Origin: a marine gamma proteobacterium HTCC2080
GTDB taxonomy: Bacteria > Pseudomonadota > Gammaproteobacteria > Pseudomonadales > Halieaceae
Length of the DNA: 61,025 bases
Assembly: GCA_000169115.1 (NCBI GenBank)
Contig: AAVV01000016.1
Span: forward strand, 1-61,025
Reading direction: 5' to 3'
Under the pieces are notes generated by a model. That model searched no databases, was not told the DNA's origin, and was given only the letters and a program-made list of their open reading frames with translations. A program made the translations under genes and the position numbers. Below are positions 19,297-30,174 of the stretch, in pieces. Each line of letters opens with the position of its first letter. The first letter of the stretch is position 1.

Positions 19297-20154
19297 ATGT
19301 CAGCAGTATTGGTAAAGGAGCTAAGAGAGCGTACAGGATTGGGTCTTCTCGAGTGTAAAAGAGCGCTGAAGGAGGCAGATAACGATATTGACGCTGCAAT
19401 AGAGGCCCTACGCAAGTCCAGTGGCATGAAAGCGGCTAAAAAAGCAGGTCGGATTGCGGCGGATGGCGTTGTGACGACGCGTACTGCTGAAGACGGAAGC
19501 TATGGTGTTTTGGTTGAAGTAAATAGTGAGACCGATTTTGTCGCTCGGGATGAAAACTTCCTAGGTTTTGTCGGTTCGGTGGCGGATACGCTTTACGAAA
19601 GCCGATCTGCTGACATTGATGCGCTGAAGTCGGGTTCCCTTGAGCAGGCGCGTGAGGCTCTAGTCCAAAAGATTGGCGAAAACATTGGTATTCGCAGGGC
19701 GTCCCTAGTAACCGCTGAAAATGGCGTCGTAGGCAGCTATGTACACGGCAATAATAGAATCGCCGTGCTTGTGGAGCTGCGTGGTGGTGATCAGGACCTT
19801 GCCCGTGACGTTGCTATGCACGTTGCCGCGGTCAATCCTCAGGTGGTATCTCCTGCGGATATGCCTGAAGCGCTGCTTGAAAAGGAGCGTGATATTTTCA
19901 CCGCCCAAGCACAGGAATCTGGCAAGCCAGCAGAAATCATAGAAAAGATGATTGGCGGCAGAATTAAGAAATACCTTGCCGAGAACAGCCTCTCAGAACA
20001 GGCTTTTGTTAAAGATCCTGATGTGACAGTAGGGCAGCTGGTCAAGGCGGCTGATGCTGAGGTGATCTCGTTCTCGCGTTTCGAGGTTGGTGAAGGTATC
20101 GAAGTGGATAAGGTTGATTTTGCAGACGAGGTTGCCGCTCAACTTAAGGGGTGA
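19297..20154 (+). CDS. tsf: Elongation factor Ts
   Basis: The 285-residue protein has the UBA-like N-terminus ([20 protein letters not shown]) and the core motif [14 protein letters not shown] that contacts EF-Tu and expels GDP. The coiled-coil and C-terminal subdomain follow. The ATG at 19297 is preceded by GAGGA. It is the second gene of the rpsB operon, behind the terminator-like hairpin. Confidence 0.98.
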   Translation: MSAVLVKELRERTGLGLLECKRALKEADNDIDAAIEALRKSSGMKAAKKAGRIAADGVVTTRTAEDGSYGVLVEVNSETDFVARDENFLGFVGSVADTLYESRSADIDALKSGSLEQAREALVQKIGENIGIRRASLVTAENGVVGSYVHGNNRIAVLVELRGGDQDLARDVAMHVAAVNPQVVSPADMPEALLEKERDIFTAQAQESGKPAEIIEKMIGGRIKKYLAENSLSEQAFVKDPDVTVGQLVKAADAEVISFSRFEVGEGIEVDKVDFADEVAAQLKG

Positions 20155-20312
20155 ATTTGAGGTGGCCTAGGCAATGACGGGCCGCTGCAACTAGGCTGAG
20201 CAGTTTTTTGTTGGTCATAAGTCGCTTAGTAAGCGTTAGTCGGGAACTTACGACCTGACTTGCGACTCAAGTGTCCGGTAGGATAGGAGCGTCTTGAGAT
20301 AGGAGAAAGGCT

Positions 20313-21029
20313 TTGGCGAGCGAAAAAATAGTTAAACGTATCCTGCTCAAACTCAGTGGTGAAGCGCTCACTGGTGAAGAGGCTTTTGGTATTGACCCTA
20401 AGGTTTTGGATCAGCTCGCCCTCGAGGTGGGTCAATTGGTCGGCATTGGGGTACAAGTGGGGCTAGTAGTCGGCGGCGGAAATCTTTTTCGTGGGAAGGC
20501 GCTTCAAGAAGCCGGCCTAGATCGCGTCACTGGCGACCACATGGGTATGCTGGCAACGGTGATGAACGCACTGGCCCTACGCGATGCTCTTGAGCGCTCC
20601 AACATCGCTACGCAGGTCATGTCGGCTATTCCGATGAGTGGCGTTGTTGATCATTACGATCGTCGAAAGGCCATCCGTGCTCTGTCAAATGGTGATGTTG
20701 TTATCTTTACGGCGGGAACCGGCAACCCTTTCTTCACAACCGATTCGGCAGCCTGTTTGCGCGGCATAGAAATTAACGCCAATCTGGTCTTGAAGGCGAC
20801 TAAAGTTGACGGTGTATACAGCGCCGACCCTATGAAGGACGCTACCGCCCAGCGGTACGATCAGCTGACTTTTGATCAGGTCCTAGACCGTAAGTTGGAA
20901 GTGATGGATCTGACCGCGATTGTTCTATGCCGTGATCATAATCTACCCGTTCGCGTCTTTGATATGGCACAACGTGGCGCACTGCTCAGCATTGTTAGGG
21001 GCGAATCTGAAGGTACTTTGATTAGTTGA
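20313..21029 (+). CDS. pyrH: UMP kinase
   Basis: The 238-residue amino-acid-kinase-fold enzyme phosphorylates UMP for pyrimidine nucleotide synthesis. It has the N-terminal [20 protein letters not shown], the [19 protein letters not shown] helix and the [18 protein letters not shown] segment. The start appears to be TTG at 20313, with AGGAG seven bases upstream and no in-frame ATG nearby that preserves the N-terminus. A 158-bp gap separates it from tsf. Confidence 0.96.
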   Translation: MASEKIVKRILLKLSGEALTGEEAFGIDPKVLDQLALEVGQLVGIGVQVGLVVGGGNLFRGKALQEAGLDRVTGDHMGMLATVMNALALRDALERSNIATQVMSAIPMSGVVDHYDRRKAIRALSNGDVVIFTAGTGNPFFTTDSAACLRGIEINANLVLKATKVDGVYSADPMKDATAQRYDQLTFDQVLDRKLEVMDLTAIVLCRDHNLPVRVFDMAQRGALLSIVRGESEGTLIS

Positions 21030-21075
21030 AAGACGGTCTTGGTTACCAGGCCGTTGCGATGAGGGAAATAACATC

Positions 21076-21633
21076 ATGATTGACGACATTCGCATTGAGA
21101 CTGAACAGCGTATGGTGAAGGCCTTGGACGCTTTGGGTCATCATTTCAATAAAATCCGGACTGGCCGTGCTCACCCGAGTCTGCTCGACGGCATTAGGGC
21201 TGAATACTATGGGGCACTGACACCCTTGAATCAGCTCGCAAATATTACGGTTGAGGACGCGCGTACTTTGGCCGTTAGTGCATTTGATAAAAGCATGACC
21301 CCCACGATTGAAAAGGCGATCATGAAATCTGACCTCGGTCTTAATCCGGCAACTGCCGGGGATGTGATGCGTATACCTATGCCTATGCTGACGGAAGAAA
21401 CCCGGCGTGGCTTTATTAAACAAGCCAAAGCCGAAGCCGAAGCGGGTCGGGTCTCTATCCGCAGCGCTCGGCGCGATGCGAATGGGATGCTCAAGGAGTT
21501 GCTAAAAGATAAAGAGATTTCGGAAGATGATGAACGCCGCGCTCAAGACGTCATCCAGAAGCTGACTGATAATTTTGTGGCTAAGGTAGAAGAAGCATTG
21601 GCTGCAAAAGAAACCGATCTGATGGAAATTTGA
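21076..21633 (+). CDS. frr: Ribosome recycling factor
   Basis: The 185-residue protein is full length for RRF, which splits post-termination ribosomes together with EF-G. It has the conserved [14 protein letters not shown] segment, [14 protein letters not shown], the [12 protein letters not shown] helix turn and the C-terminal three-helix bundle. It is in its usual place after pyrH. Confidence 0.97.
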   Translation: MIDDIRIETEQRMVKALDALGHHFNKIRTGRAHPSLLDGIRAEYYGALTPLNQLANITVEDARTLAVSAFDKSMTPTIEKAIMKSDLGLNPATAGDVMRIPMPMLTEETRRGFIKQAKAEAEAGRVSIRSARRDANGMLKELLKDKEISEDDERRAQDVIQKLTDNFVAKVEEALAAKETDLMEI

Positions 21634-21664
21634 GAGATTTTGCTGCTTAGGCGGTAACAACGCG

Positions 21665-22447
21665 ATGAATAAGCCTTTCGAATCAAATCTTATCAAATGG
21701 CGGCCGGAACCGCGGCATATTGCCATTATTATGGACGGTAACGGACGGTGGGCGAGTCGTCGCGGGCTTCCTGTGCCTGCAGGACATCGTGCGGGGGTTG
21801 AGGCGGTTCGTTCGGCGCTAAAAGGCTGCAAGGACAAGGGCATAGAGGTGCTCACCTTGTTCGCCTTTAGCAGCGAAAATTGGGGCAGGCCAGAAACTGA
21901 AGTTCGAGCCCTCATGGCACTTCTTTGCCATTATTTGCGACGAGAAGTTGAGCAGCTGCAGCGCGATAGCGTGCGACTGCGTTTTATAGGTCGCAGAGAT
22001 CGGCTAAGCCTTCGGTTGCAACGGTTAATGATCCGAAGTGAGGAAGCAACCGCAGCTAATACGGGAGCCACCTTAGTTTTGGCGGTCGATTATGGCGGTC
22101 AGTGGGATGTGATTGACGCGGTAAGAAAACTGGCGAGTGAGGTGGCTGCTGGGACTTTATCCGCAGATGAAATCAATTCAGATCGATTCGAGCAGACACT
22201 CTCCCTGGGCGATTTGCCCCCTCCAGATTTGTGTATCCGTACGGGTGGTGACGCACGTATTTCAAATTTCATGCTTTGGCAGTTGGCTTACACCGAGTTT
22301 TATTTTTGCGAGGCCCTGTGGCCAGATTTTGATGAAGCGGCTCTTACTCGTGCCATTGAAGATTTTCAGAGTCGAGAGCGTCGATTCGGATTGCGCAGTG
22401 GTAGCGATATTTTCAGTGAGTCATTGGATAAAACTTGGAGCCCTTGA
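21665..22447 (+). CDS. uppS: Undecaprenyl diphosphate synthase (cis-prenyltransferase)
   Basis: UppS makes the C55 carrier lipid for peptidoglycan and LPS. The 260-residue protein has HIAIIMDGNGRWAS with the catalytic aspartate D24, GHRAGVEAVR, FAFSSENWGRP and the C-terminal PPPDLCIRTGGDARISNF isoprenoid-diphosphate site. cdsA starts two bases after its stop. Confidence 0.97.
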   Translation: MNKPFESNLIKWRPEPRHIAIIMDGNGRWASRRGLPVPAGHRAGVEAVRSALKGCKDKGIEVLTLFAFSSENWGRPETEVRALMALLCHYLRREVEQLQRDSVRLRFIGRRDRLSLRLQRLMIRSEEATAANTGATLVLAVDYGGQWDVIDAVRKLASEVAAGTLSADEINSDRFEQTLSLGDLPPPDLCIRTGGDARISNFMLWQLAYTEFYFCEALWPDFDEAALTRAIEDFQSRERRFGLRSGSDIFSESLDKTWSP

Positions 22448-22449
22448 TA

Positions 22450-23286
22450 ATGCTGCGCCAAAGGGTAGTGACAGGCGTTATTCTTGCATTAGCCTTCCTC
22501 TCGGCAGTATTTTTTTTGCGCTTGGAGGCATTGGCAGCAATTCTAGGCGCTGTTTCAGTGGCAGGGGCTTGGGAGTGGAGCGGTCTGTCGGGTATAAGAG
22601 CGGCCTTTGCGCGCGCGGCCTACACCGTATTTTATGTCGGCTTGCTGGCTACGATCTGGTTAGTGCTGGGTATTGGCGATGCCCCCGCTTCTGATGTGTT
22701 CCAGCCATGGTTGGGTACAGCCTGCTTTTTTTGGTCTGTAGTTATGCTGGCAGTTGAGAGTTATCCGGGTTCTGCGTGGATTTGGCGCAGTCGGGCTAGC
22801 CGCGCTGTTTTTGGTTTGTTTATTTTGGCGACCACCTGGCTGTCTACAGTTTTCCTACTTATTCTACCTGACGGCATGGTACTGCTTGTTTTATTGGTTT
22901 TAGCGGTTGCTCTAGCAGACATCGGCGCTTATTTCGCCGGTCGCCGCTGGGGGCGCCACAAATTGGCCGTTGAAGTGAGCCCGGGCAAGACCTGGGAAGG
23001 GTTCTGGGGTGGGGTTGCTTCGGTCTTCGCTTTAACTCTAGTCGTCGCTTATTTTTTACCTAAGCACATGGCTCATCTTTCATTGGTTACCCTGGTGGTA
23101 ATGGGTCTTGCAGTCGCAGGTGCGTCGGTTTTAGGTGATCTGACTGTCAGTATGGTTAAGCGAGAACGTGGTGTGAAGGATTCCGGCACGCTGCTCCCCG
23201 GACACGGAGGGCTTTTAGACAGGATCGATGGTTTGTGCTCAGCGGCTCCCGTTTTTGCACTGGGATTACTTCTTGCAGGGTACTGA
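22450..23286 (+). CDS. cdsA: Phosphatidate cytidylyltransferase
   Basis: The 278-residue polytopic membrane protein has about seven or eight hydrophobic segments. The CdsA signature is at the C-terminal side: [19 protein letters not shown] followed by DRIDGL, plus [13 protein letters not shown] and SPGKTWEG. It makes CDP-diacylglycerol for phospholipids. The ATG at 22450 was chosen; a TTG start five codons upstream would overlap uppS. Confidence 0.95.
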   Translation: MLRQRVVTGVILALAFLSAVFFLRLEALAAILGAVSVAGAWEWSGLSGIRAAFARAAYTVFYVGLLATIWLVLGIGDAPASDVFQPWLGTACFFWSVVMLAVESYPGSAWIWRSRASRAVFGLFILATTWLSTVFLLILPDGMVLLVLLVLAVALADIGAYFAGRRWGRHKLAVEVSPGKTWEGFWGGVASVFALTLVVAYFLPKHMAHLSLVTLVVMGLAVAGASVLGDLTVSMVKRERGVKDSGTLLPGHGGLLDRIDGLCSAAPVFALGLLLAGY

Positions 23287-23287
23287 T

Positions 23288-24478
23288 TTGAAACAGGTCG
23301 TTGTTTTGGGCGCCACGGGATCTATTGGCTTGAGCACTCTAGACGTGCTCAACCGTCACGCTGATCGGTTTACTCTGCATACCATCACGGCCTATCGTTC
23401 TGTTAAAAAAATGCTCGAACTAGTGCTCGCCTATGAACCTGTGCAGGCGGTAATGGCATGCCCTGATGCTGCAGAGCAGTTGGCTTCCTTACTACCTGCG
23501 CAGTCGCCCACTCGGGTACTGGGGGGCGAGCAGGCTCTGGTTGATGTGGCGTCAGCTAGTGAGGTTGATGTGGTGATGGCCGCCATCGTTGGATTTGCAG
23601 GATTGCGACCTACATTAGCAGCTGCCGAACACGGTAAGCGACTGCTACTAGCCAATAAAGAAGCTTTAGTGAGTGCTGGCAGTGTTTTTATGGAGGCTAC
23701 ACGTGCTGGTGGCGCCACGCTGCTGCCGATCGATAGCGAACATAATGCAATGTTTCAATGCATTCCGGCCAATAGCCAAGGTCGCCCGCAGTCTGCAGGG
23801 GTAGAGAAAATACTGCTAACCGCATCTGGCGGACCTTTTAGAGGCCGCAGTCGCAGTCAGTTGGTGGCAGTGACACCCGAACAAGCCTGCGCCCATCCCA
23901 ATTGGTCTATGGGTCGAAAAATATCGGTAGATTCAGCAACGCTGCTCAATAAGGGCTTGGAGTTGGCAGAAGCGTGCTGGTTATTTGACTGCACCCCTGA
24001 TGATATAGACGTAGTCGTACACCCCCAAAGTATCATTCATTCTTTAGTTCGTTATCACGACGGCTCTGTGCTCGCCCAGTTAGGCAATCCCGACATGCGT
24101 ACCCCCATCGCTTACGGTTTATCTTGGCCTGAGCGCATTGACGCGGGGGTCTCGCCCCTCGATCTGGTCAGCGTAGCTAAGCTCGATTTTGAGGCTCCGG
24201 ACCTAGATGCTTTTCCGTGCCTTCGATTGGCGCAAGAAGCAATAACTCAGCCGGGGGGAATGTGCGTCCTCAATGCTGCGAACGAGGTCGCTGTTGCCGC
24301 ATTTTTAGATGGGCAGCTAGGATTTACGGGCATTGATAACGTCATAGCCCATGCCCTAGAGGAGGTCTCTAGTCGTGAGCCGGAAAATCTTGCGGCAGTT
24401 GAAGCTTTGGATAGTCGCGCAAGGGCCAATGCTGAAGAACGTATTCATAAACTAAAACGTGACAGGCGGGGTGTCTGA
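23288..24478 (+). CDS. dxr: 1-deoxy-D-xylulose 5-phosphate reductoisomerase
   Basis: Dxr catalyses the second step of the MEP isoprenoid pathway and feeds UppS. The 396-residue protein starts with the NADPH motif [11 protein letters not shown]. The metal-binding [10 protein letters not shown] and the flexible loop with SGGPFR follow, then the [19 protein letters not shown] region. The start is a TTG at 23288, one base after the cdsA stop; upstream in-frame starts lie inside cdsA and give a non-homologous leader. Confidence 0.96.
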   Translation: MKQVVVLGATGSIGLSTLDVLNRHADRFTLHTITAYRSVKKMLELVLAYEPVQAVMACPDAAEQLASLLPAQSPTRVLGGEQALVDVASASEVDVVMAAIVGFAGLRPTLAAAEHGKRLLLANKEALVSAGSVFMEATRAGGATLLPIDSEHNAMFQCIPANSQGRPQSAGVEKILLTASGGPFRGRSRSQLVAVTPEQACAHPNWSMGRKISVDSATLLNKGLELAEACWLFDCTPDDIDVVVHPQSIIHSLVRYHDGSVLAQLGNPDMRTPIAYGLSWPERIDAGVSPLDLVSVAKLDFEAPDLDAFPCLRLAQEAITQPGGMCVLNAANEVAVAAFLDGQLGFTGIDNVIAHALEEVSSREPENLAAVEALDSRARANAEERIHKLKRDRRGV

Positions 24479-24482
24479 GGCT

Positions 24483-25835
24483 ATGGAACTTCTGTGGACA
24501 GTTCTGACGGCGCTGGTAACCCTCGGTATTTTGGTGGCATTTCACGAGTACGGCCATTTTTGGGTTGCCAGACGTTGTGGCGTCAAAGTGCTGCGATTTT
24601 CTGTTGGCTTCGGTACGCCGATTTGGCGTACCTACGATGCTGAGGGCACCGAGTACACTTTGGCGGCGATTCCTTTGGGCGGTTACGTACGGATGCTGGA
24701 TGAGCGCGAAGGTGAGGTAGACCCGAGCGAACTTCATCAGGCCTTCAACCGACAGTCAGTGTGGTCGCGTATCGCTATTGTCAGTGCTGGACCGGTGGCA
24801 AATTTTCTACTCGCTATTTTTGTTTTTTGGATACTGTTTCTCAGTGGCGAAAAGGGCATGGTGCCAATTGTCGACAGCATTGAGCCCGACTCGCCAGCAT
24901 ACTTTGCTGGCATCGAAGTCGGCCAAGAAATCACCAGTATCGATGGTAAAGCCACGCCCACTGTCAATGCGCTAAGTTTCCGCCTACTCGAGCGCTTGGG
25001 TGACTCGGGATTTATTGAGTTGGGGGCTCGCTACTCGGGTTCCGATGTTCAGTACAGTTCCAACGCCCCCATTGATCGCTGGCTGGCGGGTGTTGAGGCC
25101 CCAAACCCTATAGCAGGGCTGGGGATTTCTTTGGCTTTCCCTACCGTGCTGCCTATCGTTGAGAAAACTATCGAAAACTCTCCCGCTGAGGCCGCCGGAT
25201 TTCTGTCAGGTGACCGTATTGTCTCTGCGGACGGTGTGCCAATGGCGAACTGGTCAGACTGGGTTGACTACGTACGAGCCCGACCCGGGACGCCCATCGC
25301 AGTAATTGCAGCGCGCGATAACGTGGATGTTCCCCTAACCTTGACGCCGGTGGAAAAATTGTCGGATGGGCAGGCCATTGGCAGCATCGGTATGGCTGTT
25401 CGCAGCCCTGAGATTCCAGCTGAAAGTTTGCGCGTGTTCGATAGAGGACCTATTGACGCGCTTTGGGCAGCTTTGCAGCGCACCTTCGATCTAATCGTGT
25501 TTACATTTGAATCAATTTTAAAGATGCTTCAGGGCCTAATTTCGACGGCAAATTTGTCGGGTCCTATCACTATTGCACAGGTTGCCGCATCCTCGGCAGA
25601 ATCGGGCTGGGAATCTTGGCTGGGATTTCTGGCGCTGTTAAGTATTTCGCTGGGGGCATTGAATTTATTACCAATTCCCATACTCGATGGCGGCCATTTG
25701 TTGTTTTACACCATAGAGGCGTTCACCGGGCGTGCTGTTCCCGAGCGTATTCAGGGTTGGGGGTATCAAATGGGACTAATAATGGTGATGAGTCTGATGG
25801 CTTTTGCCCTGTATAATGATTTCAGTCGGCTGTGA
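24483..25835 (+). CDS. rseP: Site-2 protease RseP
   Basis: The 450-residue intramembrane zinc protease has HEYGH (H21, E22, H25) in the first membrane segment, two periplasmic PDZ domains (about 115-190 and 210-290), and the C-terminal LPIPILDGGHLLFY motif with the third zinc ligand aspartate. In E. coli RseP cleaves the anti-sigma factor RseA in the sigma-E envelope stress response and clears signal peptides. The length equals E. coli RseP. The ATG at 24483 was chosen over a GTG inside dxr. Confidence 0.95.
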   Translation: MELLWTVLTALVTLGILVAFHEYGHFWVARRCGVKVLRFSVGFGTPIWRTYDAEGTEYTLAAIPLGGYVRMLDEREGEVDPSELHQAFNRQSVWSRIAIVSAGPVANFLLAIFVFWILFLSGEKGMVPIVDSIEPDSPAYFAGIEVGQEITSIDGKATPTVNALSFRLLERLGDSGFIELGARYSGSDVQYSSNAPIDRWLAGVEAPNPIAGLGISLAFPTVLPIVEKTIENSPAEAAGFLSGDRIVSADGVPMANWSDWVDYVRARPGTPIAVIAARDNVDVPLTLTPVEKLSDGQAIGSIGMAVRSPEIPAESLRVFDRGPIDALWAALQRTFDLIVFTFESILKMLQGLISTANLSGPITIAQVAASSAESGWESWLGFLALLSISLGALNLLPIPILDGGHLLFYTIEAFTGRAVPERIQGWGYQMGLIMVMSLMAFALYNDFSRL

Positions 25836-25875
25836 ATGTGCTGTTTGTTTGTCGGCTTGCAAAGCACCTTATTTG

Positions 25876-25900
25876 AGCCGATTCATTGAGTCGGCTTTGT
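25876..25900 (+). terminator. Weak hairpin between rseP and bamA
   Basis: AGCCGA (25876-25881) and TCGGCT (25891-25896) form a 6-bp stem with a 9-base loop, followed by TTGTT. It may attenuate or protect the transcript between rseP and bamA. The short stem and T-poor tail make it a weak candidate. Confidence 0.3.
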
Positions 25901-25949
25901 TACTGATTGCGTTGAGACGCGGCGGTTTTGTTGGAGAGAGCATCTTTTG

Positions 25950-28571
25950 ATGTGTTTCGCTGAAAGTAAAAGTAAAGCAGGACGTTTTGTGCCAGCGCTA
26001 TGCATTGCGTTGCTCACTTTACTGCCCGCACTAACACAGGCACAGGCTGAGGCGTTTAACATCAGCGATATTCGTGTCGAGGGGTTGCAGCGTATATCGC
26101 CAGGAAGTGTTTTTGCCGCGCTGCCAGTGGGGGTGGGTGATGTTGCAGATACCTACGCGATCAGGGCATCGGCCAAAAATTTATTTGCGACAGGCAACTT
26201 TGATGACATTTCGATCGGTCGTGATGGGTCGGTGCTGGTTGTTACTGTTGCCGAAAGACCCAGTATTAGTGAGATCACGATTGATGGTAACAAGGCGATC
26301 GAAACTGAGGCGTTACTTGACGGCTTAAAAGGCGCGGGCCTTTCCGTGGGCAATGTATTCCAGCGTTCAACATTAGAGGGCATGCAACTCGAGTTGCAAC
26401 GGCAGTATGTATTGCAGGGGCGCTACGATGCCCGAATCGAAGCCGAGGTCATCCCTGAGCCTCGGAATCGTGTTTCGATTGCGATTGACGTCAATGAAGG
26501 AACAGTGGCCTCGATCAAGCACATCAACGTAGTGGGCAACACTATTTACACGGACGAACAGCTCCAAGATATTTTTGAGTTGAAGATGACTGGCTGGCTC
26601 TCTTTCTTCACCAGTGATGACAAATACTCTAAAGAAAAACTGACGGCCGATTTTGAAAATTTAAGCTCCTATTACCTTGATCGTGGATACCTCGAATTTA
26701 ATATTGACTCAACACAGATTGCCATTTCACCCGACATGGAGGCGGTCTACATCACCGCTAACGTTACTGAGGGTGACAAGTTTACGGTGAGTGACGTAGG
26801 GCTCTCCGGGGATTTGGTGCTTCCCGAAGAAGACCTCAAGCGCTTTTTACTTGTCCAGCCGGGCCAGGTTTACTCACAAACCCTGATTACGACGACGGAG
26901 GAGTATTTAACCCGTCGCCTAGGTAATGAGGGGTACAACTTTGCGTCGGTCACAGGCATTCCGGAGGTGGAGGAAGACAGCAAGGTCAAGATCAAGTTTT
27001 TTGTTGATCCAGGCAAAAGAACCTACGTTCGCCGGATAGACTTTAGCGGTAACCTCGATACCTCCGATGATGTACTCCGCCGCGAAATGCGTCAGATGGA
27101 ATCAGCCCCTGCGTCGGCCTCAGCCATTGAGCAAGGCAGGATTCGTCTGCAACGTTTGGGATTTTTCAAAACGGTGGAAGCCGACACCGAGGAGGTCGCG
27201 GGATATGATGACCTTATCGACGTTGAATATACGGTAACCGAGCAATCATTTGGTTCTATCGGTGGCAGTATTGGTTACGCCCAAGATGCTGGTTTGATAT
27301 TGGGCCTGAACCTGCAGCAAAACAACTTTTTGGGTACCGGTCGTAGAGTAGGGGTCAACCTTAATTCCTCGCGGTATCAGGATGTTATAAGTCTCAACTA
27401 TACGAACCCCTACTTTACTGAAGATGGTGTGAGTCGCGGATTTAGCGTGTTCTATCGCAAGACGGATCTCTCTGAAATTAATGTGGCGAGCTACACTACC
27501 GATACCGTCGGTGCCAATATGAATTTTGGATACCCGATTAGTGAAACACAAAGGCTAGGTTTTTCCTTCGGTGTTACCGATACCAAAATAACGGCAGGCC
27601 AGTATGCGGTTCAGGAGATAAAGTCTAGCCCTCGTCTCGAGCCTCAGGTCGAAAATTGGTATGAAAGCACGCTGCAGGCAGATGGTACTTACTCGGCTGC
27701 GGAGGTGTTAAGACCCATTTCAGAGTTGCCCATTACCGCGCTGACAATTCCAGACCAGCTCGGTTTCTTAGACCTTAATGGCGATGAATACCTGAATTTC
27801 AGCGTGACCGGTTCGTGGTTACAGTCCACCCTTAATCGGGGGCAACTGGCGACGCGAGGGGTCTCACAATCTGTGGCTCTAGAGGTGGCGGTGCCGCTGT
27901 CGGATTTAGAGTTCTACAAGCTCACCTACCGTGGTGAAATCTATTTGCCGATCTACCAAGAATTTGTCCTGCATTTGCGCGGTGAGCTCGGCTACGGCGG
28001 AGGATATGGCGATACCAGTGAATTGCCTTTTTACGAGCACTTCTTTGCTGGAGGCTTTGGTTCCGTTCGCGGTTTTGAGGCCAATACTCTCGGTCCGCGC
28101 AGCACCCCGCCACTGATCTACAATTCGAATAGCCCCATCACTCAGATCGATGAAAACGGCAATCCTACTCAGGTGGGTGGGCCATCGGGACGAGGCTTTG
28201 GTTACGTCGTGGATCCTCGAACCGGTAAGCTTGTGGTGCAACCCATTTCAACCCGTCCTGACCCGTTTGGTGGTAATGTACTCGCCGAAGGCAGTGCCGA
28301 GCTGCTCTTCCCAATGCCGTTTATCAAGGATCGAAGTTCACTTCGCTCGGCATTGTTCTTGGACGTCGGTAACGTTTTTAATACCAACTGTCGCGGCAAT
28401 CAGATTAACTGTTTTGACGTCGATGCGGGTGAGCTGCGTTATTCTGTCGGTATTGGTGTGACTTGGCTGTCGGGCTTTGGTCCGCTGACGTTTAGTTTGG
28501 CTAAACCGCTTAATGCCAGCGAGATTGACGAGCGTGAAGTATTCCAGTTTACGCTGGGAAGAAGTTTCTAA
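25950..28571 (+). CDS. bamA: Outer membrane protein assembly factor BamA
   Basis: The 873-residue precursor has a signal peptide (about 1-32, ending near TQAQA), five POTRA domains to about residue 425, and a C-terminal 16-strand Omp85 barrel. The conserved lock motif is GSVRGFEANTLGP. BamA inserts beta-barrel proteins, together with BamC encoded at 4.75 kb. It is longer than the usual ~800 residues. About 52 extra residues follow LGPRS in loop 6, before DPFGGNVL, and a second expansion sits near residues 555-615. The ATG at 25950 has GGAGAGAG upstream. Confidence 0.96.
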   Translation: MCFAESKSKAGRFVPALCIALLTLLPALTQAQAEAFNISDIRVEGLQRISPGSVFAALPVGVGDVADTYAIRASAKNLFATGNFDDISIGRDGSVLVVTVAERPSISEITIDGNKAIETEALLDGLKGAGLSVGNVFQRSTLEGMQLELQRQYVLQGRYDARIEAEVIPEPRNRVSIAIDVNEGTVASIKHINVVGNTIYTDEQLQDIFELKMTGWLSFFTSDDKYSKEKLTADFENLSSYYLDRGYLEFNIDSTQIAISPDMEAVYITANVTEGDKFTVSDVGLSGDLVLPEEDLKRFLLVQPGQVYSQTLITTTEEYLTRRLGNEGYNFASVTGIPEVEEDSKVKIKFFVDPGKRTYVRRIDFSGNLDTSDDVLRREMRQMESAPASASAIEQGRIRLQRLGFFKTVEADTEEVAGYDDLIDVEYTVTEQSFGSIGGSIGYAQDAGLILGLNLQQNNFLGTGRRVGVNLNSSRYQDVISLNYTNPYFTEDGVSRGFSVFYRKTDLSEINVASYTTDTVGANMNFGYPISETQRLGFSFGVTDTKITAGQYAVQEIKSSPRLEPQVENWYESTLQADGTYSAAEVLRPISELPITALTIPDQLGFLDLNGDEYLNFSVTGSWLQSTLNRGQLATRGVSQSVALEVAVPLSDLEFYKLTYRGEIYLPIYQEFVLHLRGELGYGGGYGDTSELPFYEHFFAGGFGSVRGFEANTLGPRSTPPLIYNSNSPITQIDENGNPTQVGGPSGRGFGYVVDPRTGKLVVQPISTRPDPFGGNVLAEGSAELLFPMPFIKDRSSLRSALFLDVGNVFNTNCRGNQINCFDVDAGELRYSVGIGVTWLSGFGPLTFSLAKPLNASEIDEREVFQFTLGRSF

Positions 28572-28599
28572 TTTTAAAACTCTGTTAAGGGAGGTTGTT

Positions 28600-29121
28600 G
28601 TGAAACCATTTAATAAATTCCTGGTGTCTGCGGCACTGCTGGTTCTACCCACGCTGGCAATGGCTCAGGGTAAAATTGCTGTCGTCAATCTTGAGGAAGC
28701 TATTCTTCAAACTGACTTAGCGCAGCAGCGTTTGGCCGAGTTTGAAAAAAACGAAGACTTCACCAGTGATAAGAATGAATTTGAAAGTTTGCGCGAAGAG
28801 CTCGATAAACTCGTTCAGGATTTTCAACGCGATCAAGCGGCGATGAGTGAAGATCAGATGGTCGCTGCTCGACAAAAGGTCTCCAGCAAAAACTCTGATC
28901 TTGAATATGTCGCCAAGAAACTGCAAACGCTACAGCAGCAAAATGCTCAGCGCGTTTTTCAGGAGCTTGCCCCTAAGGCTCGTGAAGTTCTTCGTGACAT
29001 TATTACGACAGAACAAATTGGCTTACTGCTGCAGCAGCAAGGTGTGATCCATGCTGACCTCGGTTACAGCATTACCGCCAAGGTTACTGACAAGCTTAAC
29101 CAGTTGCCCGCTGAAGAGTGA
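28600..29121 (+). CDS. skp: Periplasmic chaperone Skp/OmpH
   Basis: The 173-residue precursor has a signal peptide ending near LAMAQG. GKIAVVNLEEAI and a long charged coiled-coil arm follow, the jellyfish-like Skp layout. Skp carries unfolded outer membrane proteins to BamA, which is encoded just upstream. The start is GTG at 28600, with AAGGGAGG ahead of it; the signal peptide begins exactly there. Confidence 0.9.
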   Translation: MKPFNKFLVSAALLVLPTLAMAQGKIAVVNLEEAILQTDLAQQRLAEFEKNEDFTSDKNEFESLREELDKLVQDFQRDQAAMSEDQMVAARQKVSSKNSDLEYVAKKLQTLQQQNAQRVFQELAPKAREVLRDIITTEQIGLLLQQQGVIHADLGYSITAKVTDKLNQLPAEE

Positions 29122-29133
29122 AGTCAACTTCCT

Positions 29134-30174
29134 TTGCTGACGCTAGGTGACATTGCTAAGCGACTGAACCTCGAGCTCATCGGCGAGCCAGGTATAGAAC
29201 TCGAGGGCATTGCTCCTCTGGCAACTGCTAGATCGACAGAGCTGAGCTTTGTGGTCAAGAAGTTGCATCTGTCAGAGGCGAAAGCGACTCAGGCGGCAGC
29301 GCTCATTTTACGTCCCGAATGGGCGGAAAGTTGGTCGGGGTCCGCGCTACTGAGTGATGACCCTTACTTGAGCTTCGCCCAAGCGACTCAGCTCTTTGAT
29401 AATCGACCCGTTGCTTGTATTGGGGTCCATGAAAGTGCCGTTGTTCATGAGACGGCTGTCTTGGGTAGCGGCGCCAGTATAGGTGCCAATGCTGTCCTAG
29501 AAGCGGGCGTCGTAATTGGCGATGGAGCGATTATAGGTGCCGGTGTATATGTAGGGCATCACGCTAAGGTCGGCAGCTATACACGCCTGTACCCCAACAC
29601 TGTTTTGTATCACCAGGTGGTGATAGGCGAGCACTGTATTGTTCATAGTAACGCAACGATAGGCGCTGATGGCTTTGGATTTGCGCCCTCCGGGGATGGC
29701 TGGATAAAAATATTACAGCTGGGAGGAGTTCGCATTGGTGACCGGGTTGAAATTGGCGCCGGTTGTACGATTGACCGAGGTGCTCTAGAAGACACGGTGA
29801 TCGAGGACAATGCAATTTTAGATAATCAGGTGCACTTAGCACATAACGTGCGGGTGGGGCAGCGCACAGCTTTTGCCGCTTGCAGTGGCGTAGGAGGTAG
29901 TACGGTTATCGGTGAAGACTGCACCTTCGCGGGTATGGTCGGTATTAGTGATCACATTACTATTGCTGACAACGTACACGTCAACGGGCAGGGCCGGGTG
30001 AGTAAATCGTTAGAAGAGCCGGGCTTGTATGCGTCAGGAACACCGATACAGCCCTACAAAGACTGGAGTAAAAACGCCGTGCGATTTGAGCAGCTCGCGA
30101 CCTTAGCTCGTCGCCTAACCGCGCTGGAAAAACAGTTGTCTGGGATTACTCAGTCTGAGGAGAGGGGGACATGA
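29134..30174 (+). CDS. lpxD: UDP-3-O-(3-hydroxyacyl)glucosamine N-acyltransferase
   Basis: LpxD adds the N-linked acyl chain in lipid A synthesis. The 346-residue protein has an N-terminal uridine-binding domain and then hexapeptide repeats of a left-handed beta helix. The catalytic histidine region is [14 protein letters not shown]. The C-terminal segment with [14 protein letters not shown] sequence and helix is typical. The start is a TTG at 29134, 12 bases after skp, with no ATG available. The stop overlaps the fabZ start (ATGA). Confidence 0.95.
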   Translation: MLTLGDIAKRLNLELIGEPGIELEGIAPLATARSTELSFVVKKLHLSEAKATQAAALILRPEWAESWSGSALLSDDPYLSFAQATQLFDNRPVACIGVHESAVVHETAVLGSGASIGANAVLEAGVVIGDGAIIGAGVYVGHHAKVGSYTRLYPNTVLYHQVVIGEHCIVHSNATIGADGFGFAPSGDGWIKILQLGGVRIGDRVEIGAGCTIDRGALEDTVIEDNAILDNQVHLAHNVRVGQRTAFAACSGVGGSTVIGEDCTFAGMVGISDHITIADNVHVNGQGRVSKSLEEPGLYASGTPIQPYKDWSKNAVRFEQLATLARRLTALEKQLSGITQSEERGT

